Positions 29,514-38,375 of a DNA stretch of 64,000 bases are shown in pieces (the stretch's first letter is position 1; each line of letters starts with the position of its first letter). Origin of the DNA: Jiangella muralis (GTDB lineage Bacteria; Actinomycetota; Actinomycetes; Jiangellales; Jiangellaceae); NCBI RefSeq assembly GCF_001270745.1, contig NZ_KQ434759.1, positions 62,001-126,000 of the forward strand, given 5' to 3'. The notes below the pieces were generated by a model. It did not search any database and was not told the DNA's origin. It saw only the letters and a program-made list of their open reading frames with translations. The position numbers were made by a program, and so were the translations under genes.

Positions 29514-30437
29514 TCAGGTGACGTCGCGGCGCCGCATCAGCAGCGCCCCCGCCACCGCGAAGGCCACCAGGTACGCGGCCACCAGCAGCGCCGCCGGCCG
29601 GCCGTCGAGGACGGTCAGGACGCCGGGCGCTCCCTCGGGGTCGTCCGAGCCGCCGGCGCCCAGTGCGCCGGCCAGCGACCCGGCCGCCGTCCCCGGCAGC
29701 ACGTCGGTCACGTACTCGATGCCGCTGAGCAGGTTGCCGACGCCGCGCAGCAGGTTCTCGATCACCAGCGACCACACTAGCCCGAGGCCGACCGCCAGCG
29801 CGGGGCTGCGGGTCAGCACGCCGACCAGCACGCCGGCCACGGCCCACATCCCGAAGATCAGCAGCCCGCCGCCGACCGCCTCGGCCAGCGCGCCGAGCGC
29901 CGGCCACGCGATGCTCTGTCCTTCGACGACGGCGATCAGGGCCGACGCCGCGAAGTCCAGGGCCAGCGTCGCCGCAACCACCCCGACGACCGCGATGCCG
30001 ACGGCCGCGAGCGTCCCGCCGAACGTCGACAGCCGGCCCGGGCCCTGCGTGAGCGCGGTCTTCCAGGTGCCCCAGCCGTAGCCGCTGCCGGCGGCCAGCG
30101 CGCCGAGGATGAACATGATCGCGCCGCCGAACATCGGCATGCCACCGGTGAACACCGACGGGATCGCGGCCGGCAGCAGGTCCGGCAGCAGCGCCGACGG
30201 CGGGACGCCCTCGTTGGAGAAGCCGGACGAGCCGGTCGAGTACGCGATGTAGTTGAACAGGTAGGCGAAGGTGAGGTTGAGCAGCAGCCACACCGTCGCG
30301 AGGATCCAGACCGCGGGCCACTTGCGCAGCCGCAGCAGCTCGGCCTTCGTGCTGGCGACCAGTCCACTGACCATGGTGGGGACGGCGCGGGCCTCGCCAC
30401 GCGCGGTGGCCCGGCCGGTCATCGTCGCGGTGCTCAT
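29514..30437 (-). CDS. ABC-2 type transporter permease
   Basis: This 307-residue membrane protein has six predicted helices: LRKWPAVWILATVWLLLNLT near the N-terminus, GGAIMFILGALAAGSGYGWG, AVGIAVVGVVAATLALDF, GLLIFGMWAVAGVLVGVL, LAVGLGLVWSLVIENLL and LLVAAYLVAFAVAGALLMRR. This is the ABC-2 exporter permease pattern. It overlaps the ATPase gene upstream by ATGA. The pair is divergent from a two-component system that probably controls it. The substrate is unknown; antimicrobial peptides, drugs or lipids are usual for this class. Confidence 0.9.
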   Translation of the reverse strand: MSTATMTGRATARGEARAVPTMVSGLVASTKAELLRLRKWPAVWILATVWLLLNLTFAYLFNYIAYSTGSSGFSNEGVPPSALLPDLLPAAIPSVFTGGMPMFGGAIMFILGALAAGSGYGWGTWKTALTQGPGRLSTFGGTLAAVGIAVVGVVAATLALDFAASALIAVVEGQSIAWPALGALAEAVGGGLLIFGMWAVAGVLVGVLTRSPALAVGLGLVWSLVIENLLRGVGNLLSGIEYVTDVLPGTAAGSLAGALGAGGSDDPEGAPGVLTVLDGRPAALLVAAYLVAFAVAGALLMRRRDVT

Positions 30438-31339
30438 CGGTTCTCCTCCTCGTCGGTCGTCATCTCGAAGAACACGTCTTCCAGCGACCGCTCGGCCGTC
30501 CGGATCTCGTGGATGTCGGCGCCGGCGGCGACCAGCGCGCGGGCCAGCTCGGGCGCCCGCTCGTCGGACAGCTCCAGCCGGATGCCCGCGTCGGTGAGCT
30601 GGACGGCGTCGTCGCCGGCCACCTGCATCGACGCGGCGAGCGCCACCTCCACCGGCTGCGCGCGGACCAACAGCGTGCTGGCGCCGCGCAGTTCGGCGAC
30701 GGTGCTCTCGGCCAGCAGCCGGCCGTGCGCGATGACGCCGACGCGGTCGCAGATCTCCTGGACCTCGGCCAGCAGGTGGCTGGAGAGCAGCACGGTCTGG
30801 CCCTGCTCGGCGAGGTCGACGACGAGCTTGCGCATGTCGGCCATGCCGGCCGGGTCCAGCCCGTTCGTCGGCTCGTCCAGGACCAGCAGGTCCGGCTCGC
30901 CGAGCAGCGCGGACGCGACACCGAGCCGCTGCTTCATGCCCAGCGAGTACGACTTGAACGCGTCGCTGCCACGCTCGGCGAGGTCCACGCGGTGCAGCGC
31001 GTCCTCGACCGCCACGTCGGAGACGCCCTGGTAGCGGGCCATCACGCGCAGGTTGTCGCGGCCGGACAGGTAGGGGTAGAAGCCGGGGCCCTCGACCAGC
31101 GCGCCGATTCGTGCCGTCGCGCCGGGCTCACCGGGCGCGTGGCCCAGGATCGTCGCGGTCCCGCTGGTGGGACGGACCAGGCCGAGCAGCATGCGCAGCG
31201 TGGTCGTCTTGCCGGCTCCGTTCGGTCCGAGGAAGCCGTACACCTCGCCGCGGCGGACGGTGAGGCTCACGTCGTTGACGGCGAGCCGGTCGCCGTAACG
31301 CTTGGTCAGCCGTTCGGTGACCACGATGGTGTTCGTCAT
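30434..31339 (-). CDS. ABC transporter ATP-binding protein (exporter type)
   Basis: This 301-residue ATPase has Walker A GFLGPNGAGKTTTLRML (about 35-51), the Q-loop, the signature SLGMKQRLGVASALLG, Walker B LLVLDEPTNGLDPAGM and the switch His in VLLSSHLLAEV. The last 90 residues form the accessory domain seen in CcmA/DrrA-like exporters. It energises the permease encoded directly downstream. The operon reads away from the histidine kinase gene, with a 134-bp shared promoter region. Confidence 0.95.
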   Translation of the reverse strand: MTNTIVVTERLTKRYGDRLAVNDVSLTVRRGEVYGFLGPNGAGKTTTLRMLLGLVRPTSGTATILGHAPGEPGATARIGALVEGPGFYPYLSGRDNLRVMARYQGVSDVAVEDALHRVDLAERGSDAFKSYSLGMKQRLGVASALLGEPDLLVLDEPTNGLDPAGMADMRKLVVDLAEQGQTVLLSSHLLAEVQEICDRVGVIAHGRLLAESTVAELRGASTLLVRAQPVEVALAASMQVAGDDAVQLTDAGIRLELSDERAPELARALVAAGADIHEIRTAERSLEDVFFEMTTDEEENR

Positions 31340-31394
31340 GGCTCCACGCTCCCGCGCAGCCGCCGTCGCCCGCGTCGTCCACAGAGCGGCATCG

Positions 31395-31427
31395 GGCGTA
31401 CGCAGATTCGCGTAGTGCGGTTACGCC
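31395..31427. promoter_or_regulatory. Inverted repeat between the ABC exporter and two-component operons
   Basis: GGCGTACGCA (31395-31404) is mirrored by TGCGGTTACGCC (31416-31427) with a two-base insertion in the right arm. It sits between the divergent starts at 31339 and 31474. A NarL-type regulator bound here could act on both operons. The symmetry is seen; the binding protein is inferred. Confidence 0.45.
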
Positions 31428-31473
31428 GCGTCGCCGACGCCGCGCGACCGGCGCCGGATCTAGGGTCGAGGGC

Positions 31474-32676
31474 ATGGAGAGGGTACGGACCTGGCTGATC
31501 GACGCCGGCATCGCGCTGGCGCTCGTCGTGCTGGGCATCGGCGGCACGCACGGCGCGTCCCAGGGACAGGCATGGGCGCGCGACCCGGGCGTGTTCGCCT
31601 ACACGCTGGTGGTCATCGCCGCGCTGGCGTTGCTGCTGCGCAGGCGGTATCCGCGCACGACGCTGCTGATCAACGGCGCGGCCCTGGTGACGTATCTGGC
31701 CGCGGACTTCGCGTACGGACCGATCATGATCACCGTCCCGGTGGTCATGTACACGCTCGGCTACCAGCTGCCGCTGCGCTCGGCGCTGCGCTGGGGCGGC
31801 GGCTACTACGTGGTGTTCTTCGTGGTGTCGACGGTGCGGCTGCTGGACGACACCGGCGACGACGTGTGGCGGCAGGGCGCGGCCTGGGCCATCGCGTCGC
31901 TGGCGCTGTTCGGCGCGCCGCTGGCCATCGGGGCGGCGCTGAAGACCCGGCGCGAGTCGCAGGCCGACGTGCGGGCGGCGCTGGCACGGCGCGCGGTGTC
32001 GGAGGAGCGGCTGCGCATGGCGCAGGAGCTGCACGACTCCGTCGGTCACGGCCTCGCGGTCATCGCCATGCAGGCGGGTGTCGCGCTGCACGTCCTCGAC
32101 CGCAACCCGGAGAAGGTGCGGGCCGCGCTGGAGGCGATCCGCGACACCAGCCGGTCCTCCCTCGACGGCCTGCGGGCCGAGTTGCAGGTGCTGCGCAGCC
32201 CGATCACCGACGCCGCGCCGCGCAGCCCGGTTCCCGGGCTGGCCGAGGTCGGCGTCCTGCTCGACCGCATCCGCGCCGGCGGCGTCGAGGTGGCGGCCGA
32301 CCTCGACGGCGCGTCCGGCGGCGACCTCCCGCCCGACGTCGACCTCGCGGCGTACCGCATCGTGCAGGAATCGCTCACCAACGTGCTGCGGCACGCGGCC
32401 GCCACCCGGGCCGAGGTGCGGATCCGCCGTTCCGGCCACGAGCTGCTGGTGGACGTGAGCGACAACGGGGTGGGCGGCGGGCTGCCCGGTGCGCCGTCCG
32501 AACCGGCCGAGGACGACGGGTCGGGCACCGGGATCGCGGGCATGCGGGCCCGGGCCGAGGCGGTCGGCGGCCGGTTGCAGGCCGGTCCGCGCACCGGCGG
32601 CGGGTTCGCCGTCCACGCGCGGCTGCCCATGGCCGGCGTCGGCCGCGAGCCGGACCTGTCAGGATCATCCACATGA
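31474..32676 (+). CDS. NarL-type sensor histidine kinase
   Basis: This 400-residue membrane kinase has about four N-terminal helices (IDAGIALALVVLGIGG, FAYTLVVIAALALLL, LLINGAALVTYLAADFAYG, WAIASLALFGAPLAIGAAL), then a HisKA_3 dimerisation domain with the phospho-accepting His in QELHDSVGHGLAVIAMQAG. The HATPase domain follows, with N-box YRIVQESLTNVLRHA, the DNGVGGG loop and GTGIAGMRARAEAVGG. It has almost no extracytoplasmic loop, so it may sense the membrane or the neighbouring exporter. It overlaps the regulator gene by ATGA. Confidence 0.94.
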   Translation: MERVRTWLIDAGIALALVVLGIGGTHGASQGQAWARDPGVFAYTLVVIAALALLLRRRYPRTTLLINGAALVTYLAADFAYGPIMITVPVVMYTLGYQLPLRSALRWGGGYYVVFFVVSTVRLLDDTGDDVWRQGAAWAIASLALFGAPLAIGAALKTRRESQADVRAALARRAVSEERLRMAQELHDSVGHGLAVIAMQAGVALHVLDRNPEKVRAALEAIRDTSRSSLDGLRAELQVLRSPITDAAPRSPVPGLAEVGVLLDRIRAGGVEVAADLDGASGGDLPPDVDLAAYRIVQESLTNVLRHAAATRAEVRIRRSGHELLVDVSDNGVGGGLPGAPSEPAEDDGSGTGIAGMRARAEAVGGRLQAGPRTGGGFAVHARLPMAGVGREPDLSGSST

Positions 32677-33350
32677 CGGACGACGTGAACAGTGTCATCA
32701 GGGTGGCGGTGATCGACGACCAGGCGCTGGTGCGCATGGGCCTGTCCACCCTGCTCGAGACCGAGGACGACACCGAGCTGGCCGGTGAGGCCGCCGACGG
32801 CCGCGCCGGGGTCGACCTCGTCCGGCGCACGAAGCCCGACGTCGTGCTGATGGACATCCGCATGCCGGTGCTCGACGGGCTCGCGGCGCTGCGCGAGATC
32901 ACCGCCGACGCCGCCCTGTCCGACGTCAAGGTCATCGTGCTGACCACGTTCGAGCTGGACGAGTACGTGTTCGAGGCGCTGCGCGGCGGCGCCAGCGGGT
33001 TCGTCCTCAAGGACTCCCCGCCGGCCGAGCTGCTGCACGCCATCCGGGTGGTCGCCGACGGCGCCAGCCTGCTGTCGCCGTCCGTCACCCGCCGCGTCAT
33101 CGAGCAGTTCAGCGGCCGCGACGTGCCGGCCAGCACGCCGCACCCGGAGCTGGACCGCCTCACCGAGCGCGAGCGCGAGATCGTGGCGTGGGTGGCGACC
33201 GGCCGCTCCAACGACGAGATCGCCGCCGAGCTGGTCGTCAGCCCGGCCACCGTCCGCACGCATGTCAGCCGCGCCATGGTGAAGCTGCACGCCCGCGACC
33301 GCGCCCAGCTGGTGGTCTTCGCCGTCCAGTCCGGGCTCACGCAACCGTGA
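32673..33350 (+). CDS. NarL/LuxR-family response regulator
   Basis: This 225-residue regulator is the partner of the kinase just upstream. The receiver domain has the acidic pair in VAVIDDQALVRMGL, the phospho-Asp in VVLMDIRMPVLDGL, the Thr in VIVLTTF and the conserved Lys in GFVLKDSPP. The LuxR helix-turn-helix is LTEREREIVAWVATG, then NDEIAAELVVSPATVRTHV. The start at 32673 overlaps the kinase stop. Control of the divergent ABC exporter operon is the likely role. The stop overlaps the HAD gene start (GTGA). Confidence 0.95.
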   Translation: MTDDVNSVIRVAVIDDQALVRMGLSTLLETEDDTELAGEAADGRAGVDLVRRTKPDVVLMDIRMPVLDGLAALREITADAALSDVKVIVLTTFELDEYVFEALRGGASGFVLKDSPPAELLHAIRVVADGASLLSPSVTRRVIEQFSGRDVPASTPHPELDRLTEREREIVAWVATGRSNDEIAAELVVSPATVRTHVSRAMVKLHARDRAQLVVFAVQSGLTQP

Positions 33351-34129
33351 AGGTCGTCGCCACCGACCTCGACGGCACCCTGCTCCACGGCGACGGGACG
33401 GTGTCGCCGCGCACCCGGGCGGCGCTGGCCCGGGCCGAGGACGCCGGCGCGACCGTCGTGTTCGTCACCGGGCGGCCGCCGCGCTGGATCGACGTCCTCG
33501 CCGCGGAGGTCGGCTCGCACGGGCTGGCGATCTGCGCGAACGGCGCCATCGTCTACGACGTGCGCCGCCGCGAGATCGTCGAGGAGCACGGCCTGCCCGG
33601 CGACGTCGCGCTGGAGGTGGCGCGGGCGATCCGGGCCAACGTGCCGGGCGCGACGTTCGCCATCGAGCGGGCGCTGACGTTCGGCCAGGAGCCGTCCTTC
33701 CGGGGTACCTGGCCGGCGCCCGACGGCACGGTCGTCGCGTCGCTGGAGGAGCTGCTGGCCGAGCCGGTGTCGAAACTGGTCGTCACGCACCCGTCGCTGT
33801 CCGCCGCCGAGTTCGTCTCCCGGGCGGCGGCCGTGGTGGGGTCGCTGGCCGCCGCGACCTACTCCGGCCACGCGGCCGTCCTGGAGGTCAGCCGGTCCGG
33901 CGTCTCGAAGGCGTCCGCGCTGGCCGCGCTCTGCGGTTCCCTGGGTGTCGACGCGCACGACGTGGTCGCGTTCGGCGACATGCCCAACGACGTCCCGATG
34001 CTCGCCTGGGCCGGCACGTCCTACGCCGTCCGCAACGCCCACCCCGACGCCGTCGCCGCCGCGTCCCACCGCTGCCCGTCCAACGACGAGGACGGGGTCG
34101 CGCAGGTGCTGGAGCGCATCTTCGCCTGA
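33347..34129 (+). CDS. HAD-superfamily Cof-type phosphatase
   Basis: This 260-residue hydrolase has motif I VVATDLDGTLLHGDG at the N-terminus, motif II VVFVTGRPP, motif III Lys in GVSKASALAAL and motif IV FGDMPNDVPMLAWAG, with the Cof-type cap between. Substrates are typically sugar phosphates or FMN. The GTG start overlaps the response-regulator stop, so it is read from the same operon, although nothing links its chemistry to signalling. The family call is firm; the substrate is unknown. Confidence 0.92.
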   Translation: MKVVATDLDGTLLHGDGTVSPRTRAALARAEDAGATVVFVTGRPPRWIDVLAAEVGSHGLAICANGAIVYDVRRREIVEEHGLPGDVALEVARAIRANVPGATFAIERALTFGQEPSFRGTWPAPDGTVVASLEELLAEPVSKLVVTHPSLSAAEFVSRAAAVVGSLAAATYSGHAAVLEVSRSGVSKASALAALCGSLGVDAHDVVAFGDMPNDVPMLAWAGTSYAVRNAHPDAVAAASHRCPSNDEDGVAQVLERIFA

Positions 34130-34220
34130 TGCGTCGAGATACGTGACAAGAGGTGTCGTGATTTGCCGGGAGGCTGATGGGCGTACGGATTCTCGTGACT
34201 CGAATGGAGCCGAAGTGGCA

Positions 34221-34616
34221 ATGGAACGAACGGCCGTCAACCCGGTGACGTGGTCGGCGCCGATGGGATTTCACCAGGGTGAGGTCGTGTCCGGGCACAC
34301 CCGGACCCTGTACTGCTCCGGGCAGACGGCGATGAGTCGCGACGGCGAGCCCCAGTACCCCGGCGACATGGCGGCGCAGGTGGCGCTGAGCCTCGACAAC
34401 CTGGAGGCCGTGCTCGGCGAGGCCGGCATGTCGCTGGCCAACCTCGTCCGGCTCAACGTCTACACCACCGACGTCGACCTGCTCTTCCAGCACTACGGCG
34501 TGCTGGTGTCGCGGCTGGGCGCCGCCGGGGTGGCGCCGCCCACCACCATGCTCGGCGTGACGCGGCTGGCGATCCCCGTCCTCATGGTGGAGCTCGAGGG
34601 CACCGCCGTCGGGTGA
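34221..34616 (+). CDS. RidA-family enamine/imine deaminase
   Basis: This 131-residue RidA (YjgF) protein hydrolyses reactive enamine or imine intermediates to ketoacids. Visible family segments are the entry strand HTRTLYCSGQTAMS, GDMAAQVALSLDNLEAVL, LVRLNVYTTDVD and PPTTMLGVTRLAIPVLMVEL. The usual catalytic Arg position (R.R in the 'TR..V' segment) corresponds to VTRLAIP. A GTG at 34215 is an alternative start. Its stop is 11 bp before a solitary palindromic element and converges on the kinase gene beyond it. Confidence 0.88.
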   Translation: MERTAVNPVTWSAPMGFHQGEVVSGHTRTLYCSGQTAMSRDGEPQYPGDMAAQVALSLDNLEAVLGEAGMSLANLVRLNVYTTDVDLLFQHYGVLVSRLGAAGVAPPTTMLGVTRLAIPVLMVELEGTAVG

Positions 34617-34627
34617 TCGCGGGCCGG

Positions 34628-34683
34628 CCATGATCATCAACCTTCTCGGCTGTTATAGCAGCCCAAAAGGTTGATGATCATGG
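34628..34683. repeat. Solitary 56-bp palindromic element A
   Basis: CCATGATCATCAACCTT (34628-34644) and its exact complement AAGGTTGATGATCATGG (34667-34683) flank a 22-base core containing a further stem GGCTG...CAGCC. An element of the same length, with identical 17-bp arms and a different core, is at 44035-44090. The first 13 bases match the ends of element 1 at 16224-17320. It lies between two convergent genes and encodes the last 11 codons and stop of the kinase gene. It could work as a two-way terminator; the shared arms point to a dispersed repeat family. Confidence 0.85.
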
Positions 34684-35237
34684 TGGACGGCGGCCAGTTG
34701 GTCGTCCAGGGGCGGGGCGCCGCGGCGGTTGTCGATCTCGACGTGCGGGGCAGGTGGCGGCACGTCGGGCAGGGTGGCGGCGGTGAAGGCGGCGAAGTTC
34801 GCCAGCTTCTGCCCGTCGCGGTCGTGGCTCCGGGCGACCAGCCGCTCGCGCAGGGTGTCGCCGTCGGACCGGACCCACAGCAGCCGCACCGGGTCGCCGC
34901 CCAGCTGGTCGACGTAGCCGGACCAGCGGTCCAGCGAACGGGTCTGGCCGGTGAACGGGGCGACGAGGATCACCGGGCAGCCAGCCGACCGGACCTCCCG
35001 TGCCGTGTCGGCCAGGCCCGCGTACTCGTGCACCTTGATGTGCTCGTCGTACCAGGGCCCCTCCCGCTCGCCGAACGGCCGGCCGTTCGCCGCCAGCGTC
35101 GCCACCACGAACGGCGCGTAGACGGTGTCCTTGTCCAGCAGGGCCGGGACGGGGTCGAGCAGCGCGGCCAGCTTGCGGGCGACGGTGGTCTTGCCGGCGC
35201 CGGGCGCGCCGGCGATCATCCAGACGGCGGGGCTCAC
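34653..35237 (-). CDS. P-loop kinase-like protein (AAA_33 type)
   Basis: This 194-residue predicted small-molecule kinase has Walker A MIAGAPGAGKTTVARKLAAL at residues about 7-26, a lid region RWSGYVDQLGGDPVRLLWVR and the Arg-rich segment TLRERLVARSHDRDGQKL, resembling gluconate/zeta-toxin-like kinases. The substrate is unknown. Its C-terminus (VHHDHQPFGLL and the stop) is encoded by palindromic element A, which suggests that the element's arrival replaced the original end of the gene. Confidence 0.82.
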   Translation of the reverse strand: MSPAVWMIAGAPGAGKTTVARKLAALLDPVPALLDKDTVYAPFVVATLAANGRPFGEREGPWYDEHIKVHEYAGLADTAREVRSAGCPVILVAPFTGQTRSLDRWSGYVDQLGGDPVRLLWVRSDGDTLRERLVARSHDRDGQKLANFAAFTAATLPDVPPPAPHVEIDNRRGAPPLDDQLAAVHHDHQPFGLL

Positions 35238-35248
35238 GCCAGCCGACC

Positions 35249-35884
35249 CTACCCAGCGGCCACTCCGAGCAGCAGCCGATGGTGCCGCGGCCGCGCGATC
35301 TCGTCCGCGACGGCCACGGCGAGGTCGGCGTACGTGATGAGCGCCGACGTGGAGCCGGGGACGAAGCGGTAGCCGCCGGACGGGGCGCCGCCGTGGTCGA
35401 AGTCGCCGGCCGGGGCGACGACCAGCCAGTCGACCTCGGCCGTGGCGCGGCGGAACACGGACAGCCCGGCGCCGTGGCCGAGCATGAAGTCGCGGTGCTC
35501 CGAGGGGTAGCCGGGGGTGTCGATCAGCGGCGTCCCCGTCACGTCCGGCAGCTGCGACGCCAGCCCGACGGCGACCAGCCGCGGCACCCGAGCCGTCGCC
35601 AGGCCCGTGAGCAGCGCCGACGCGGCGGCGGGGAAGAACTCGCCGGCGGGGACGGTGAGCGTCGCGGCCGCGTGCACGGCGGCGTCGTGCCCCGCCGACA
35701 GCGACGCGACCGCGTCGGCGTCCGTCACGTCGCCCGCTGCCAACGTGACCCGGCCGCCACGAAGGTCCGCGTACCGCGTGGGGTCGCGCACCACCGCCGT
35801 CACGTCCCAGTCGCGGGCGGCCGCCTCGGCCAGCACCGCCCGCCCGGCCCGTCCGCCGGCTCCGAACACCACGATTCTCGTCAT
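35249..35884 (-). CDS. NAD(P)-binding Rossmann-fold protein, NmrA/YwnB-like
   Basis: This 211-residue atypical short-chain dehydrogenase relative has a glycine-rich loop IVVFGAGGRAGRAVLAEAA at the N-terminus, DVTAVVRDPTRY at the second strand and VTLAAGDVTDADAV at the third. No Tyr-x-x-x-Lys catalytic pair is evident, so it may be a redox sensor or reductase of the NmrA/YwnB group. It is divergent (65 bp) from an HxlR regulator, a very common pairing for such proteins, so HxlR control in response to electrophiles is plausible. Confidence 0.88.
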   Translation of the reverse strand: MTRIVVFGAGGRAGRAVLAEAAARDWDVTAVVRDPTRYADLRGGRVTLAAGDVTDADAVASLSAGHDAAVHAAATLTVPAGEFFPAAASALLTGLATARVPRLVAVGLASQLPDVTGTPLIDTPGYPSEHRDFMLGHGAGLSVFRRATAEVDWLVVAPAGDFDHGGAPSGGYRFVPGSTSALITYADLAVAVADEIARPRHHRLLLGVAAG

Positions 35885-35949
35885 GCCGCGGACGCTAGGC
35901 GACGCCCCGGTCAGCCCGAGGTGACCACGCAGGTCAGTACGGTGGGAGC

Positions 35950-36318
35950 ATGCCGCCGCTCGATCCCGACATGTTCGATCCGGTCTGTCCGTCGACGCTG
36001 CTGCCGCTGCGGTTCTCGGACAAGTGGGCCGGCCTGGTCATCCGCTGCCTCGAACACGGCCCGCGCCGGTTCTCCGAGCTGCGCGTGCCGCTGCGCTCCG
36101 TCAGCGCGCAGTCGCTCACGACGTCGCTTCGCCACCTACAGCGCGACGGCCTGGTCGAGCGCACCGAGCGGCCCGGTCCGGTCCGGCACGTCGAGTACGC
36201 GCTGACGCCGCTCGGGCGCAGCATGCTGCCCGTCATCGCGGCGCTGTGCGCGTGGGGCAAGGCGCACTGGGACGAACTGCTGGACGCCCGCGAGGCGGCG
36301 ACCGTGCGAACCGCCTGA
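35950..36318 (+). CDS. HxlR-family transcriptional regulator
   Basis: This 122-residue MarR-like winged-helix protein has the HxlR pattern: an N-terminal Cys (DPVCPSTLLPLRFSDKWAGL), the recognition region RFSELRVPLRSVSAQSL, and the wing LVERTERPGPVRHVEYALTP. The single Cys near residue 13 is the residue that senses reactive carbonyls or quinones in characterised relatives. The neighbouring divergent NmrA-like gene is its likely target. Its stop abuts the pncA stop directly, convergent. Confidence 0.93.
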   Translation: MPPLDPDMFDPVCPSTLLPLRFSDKWAGLVIRCLEHGPRRFSELRVPLRSVSAQSLTTSLRHLQRDGLVERTERPGPVRHVEYALTPLGRSMLPVIAALCAWGKAHWDELLDAREAATVRTA

Positions 36319-36912
36319 TCAGCGGACGATCGGCGCGCCCTCCAGCCGCACCCCGGCCGCCCGCAGCGCGTCCAGCGCGGCCGCCGTCGTTCCCGCCGCG
36401 ACCCCGGCGGTGAGGCCGAGCAGCACCGTCGTCTGCAGGCCGGTGCGCGCGGCGTCGAGGGCGGTGGCGCGGACGCAGTGGTCGGTGGCGATGCCGACGA
36501 CCTCGACGGTGCCGACCTCGTGCGCGCGCAGCCAGTCGGCCAGCCCGGTGCCGTCGTGCGTCTTCCCCTCGAAACCGGAGTAGGCGGCCGCGTACTCGCC
36601 CTTGTCGAAGACCGCGTGGAACGGCTGCGGGTCGAGGTTCGGGTGGAACGCGACACCGTCGGTCCCGGCCACGCAGTGCGGCGGCCAGCTGTCGACGTAA
36701 TCGGGGGTCTCGGAGAAGTGGTCGCCGGGGTCGATGTGGTGGTCGCGGGTGGCGACGACGTAGTCGTAGCGGCGGTCCCACGGGTCGGCGTCGGTCCAGC
36801 TCTTGAGTACCTCGGCGATGCCGAACGCGACGTCCGCGCCGCCCGCGACCGCGAGGCTGCCGCCCTCGCAGAAGTCGTTCTGGACGTCGACGACGATGAG
36901 TGCGCGCTTCAT
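36319..36912 (-). CDS. pncA: Nicotinamidase
   Basis: This 197-residue enzyme hydrolyses nicotinamide to nicotinate for NAD salvage. The catalytic triad is visible: D9 (IVVDVQNDF), K104 (FDKGEYAAAY) and C146 (GIATDHCVRATALDAA), with metal ligands in ATRDHHIDPGDHF. The ATG at 36912 overlaps the pncB stop by one base, so pncB-pncA is an operon that makes and uses nicotinate in consecutive steps. Family members convert pyrazinamide too; that is known for the family, not shown here. Confidence 0.95.
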   Translation of the reverse strand: MKRALIVVDVQNDFCEGGSLAVAGGADVAFGIAEVLKSWTDADPWDRRYDYVVATRDHHIDPGDHFSETPDYVDSWPPHCVAGTDGVAFHPNLDPQPFHAVFDKGEYAAAYSGFEGKTHDGTGLADWLRAHEVGTVEVVGIATDHCVRATALDAARTGLQTTVLLGLTAGVAAGTTAAALDALRAAGVRLEGAPIVR

Positions 36913-38207
36913 CAGCGATCCTCCCAGCGGGTCGGGATGGCGGGCTCACCGCGCGACAGCTTCAACGCGATGCGGGGCAACTCGGAGCGGGCCCGCTCGT
37001 GCCGTTCGCGGGCAGCGGCCAGCGGTTCGCGGCCGACGGTCTCGCCGTCGCGCACGAGGGGGACGAGCAGCGGACGGTCGTCGCCGTCGTCGACCGGTTC
37101 ATGACCGACGCCGATGACCTCGGCCTCGGCCACCCCGCGGGCGTTGCGCCGGCGCAACGCGTACTTGCGGCCGCCGTGGCTGACCTTGCCGGCGCTCTTC
37201 TTCTCGACGGAAACCATGGCGCCGTCGTCGTCGGCCCTGGCCACGAGCTTGTAGACCATGCCCGCAGTCGGGGAGCCGGCGCCGGTGACCAGCTGGGTGC
37301 CGACGCCGTACGCGTCGACCGGCGCGGCCGCCAGCGCGGCGATGGCGTGCTCGTCGAGGTCGCTGGTGACGACGATGCGGGCGTCGCGCGCGCCCAGGGA
37401 GTCGAGCAGCGCGCGGACCTCCTTCGCCTGCGGCAGCAGGTCACCGGAGTCGAGCCGGACGGCGCCCAGCTCCGGCCCGGCGACCTCGACGCCCAGCCGC
37501 ACGGCCTCCTCGACGTCGTAGGTGTCGACCAGCAAGGTCGTGCCCTTGCCCAGGGAGTCGACCTGGGCGGTGAACGCGTCGCGCTCGGTGTCGTGCAGCA
37601 GCGTGAACGAATGCGCGCTGGTGCCGGCCGTCGGGACGCCGTAGCCGCGGCCGGCCTCGAGGTTGCTGGTGGTGCTGAACCCGGCGATGTACGCGGCCCG
37701 CGCGGCGGCGACGGCGGCCCGCTCGTGCGTGCGGCGCGACCCCATCTCGATGCACGGACGGTCGCCGGCGGCGGTGGTCATGCGGGAGGCGGCGGTCGCG
37801 ATGGCGGAGTCGAAGTTCAGCACCGACAACGCCAGCGTCTCGAGCACGACCGCCTCGGCGAACGACGCCTCGACGATCAGCAGCGGCGAGTTCGGGAAGT
37901 ACGCCTCGCCCTCGCCGTACCCCCAGACGTCGCCGGTGAACCGGTACCCGGCCAGCCACTCCAGCGTCGGCCCGTCGACGATGCCGCCGCGCCGCAGGAA
38001 GTCGAGCGCGTCGTCGTCGAACCGGAACGTCTCGATCGCGTCGAGCAGCCGGCCGGTGCCGCCGACGACCCCGTAACGGCGTCCACCGGGTAAGCGTCTG
38101 GCGAACACCTCGAACACCGAGCGCCGCGTGGCGGTGCCCCGGGCCAGCGCCGCCTGGAGCATGGTGAGCTCGTACTGGTCGGTGAGCAGGGCCGTCGTAG
38201 CCGACAC
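36912..38207 (-). CDS. pncB: Nicotinate phosphoribosyltransferase
   Basis: This 431-residue enzyme converts nicotinate and PRPP to nicotinate mononucleotide. It begins [20 protein letters not shown], the family N-terminus, with [19 protein letters not shown], the active-site region [39 protein letters not shown] and the C-terminal [23 protein letters not shown] 38207 is chosen; GTG 38213 would add two residues. The pncB-clpS divergent pair marks the start of a block also conserved in Mycobacterium. Confidence 0.95.
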   Translation of the reverse strand: MSATTALLTDQYELTMLQAALARGTATRRSVFEVFARRLPGGRRYGVVGGTGRLLDAIETFRFDDDALDFLRRGGIVDGPTLEWLAGYRFTGDVWGYGEGEAYFPNSPLLIVEASFAEAVVLETLALSVLNFDSAIATAASRMTTAAGDRPCIEMGSRRTHERAAVAAARAAYIAGFSTTSNLEAGRGYGVPTAGTSAHSFTLLHDTERDAFTAQVDSLGKGTTLLVDTYDVEEAVRLGVEVAGPELGAVRLDSGDLLPQAKEVRALLDSLGARDARIVVTSDLDEHAIAALAAAPVDAYGVGTQLVTGAGSPTAGMVYKLVARADDDGAMVSVEKKSAGKVSHGGRKYALRRRNARGVAEAEVIGVGHEPVDDGDDRPLLVPLVRDGETVGREPLAAARERHERARSELPRIALKLSRGEPAIPTRWEDR

Positions 38208-38375
38208 AATCACCAGAGTATGCGGGCGCGCCACGAATGGCCCGGATCCCGAGCAGACTGGCGAAGGCGTGGCGCGGGGTGGATGATGAGATGTCGTGGA
38301 CCGGCGGGAACACCGCGGGTCCTGAGCACGGTTGCGCGGGGTGATGGCCGGAAGATGACACCATTGGGGGCCGTG

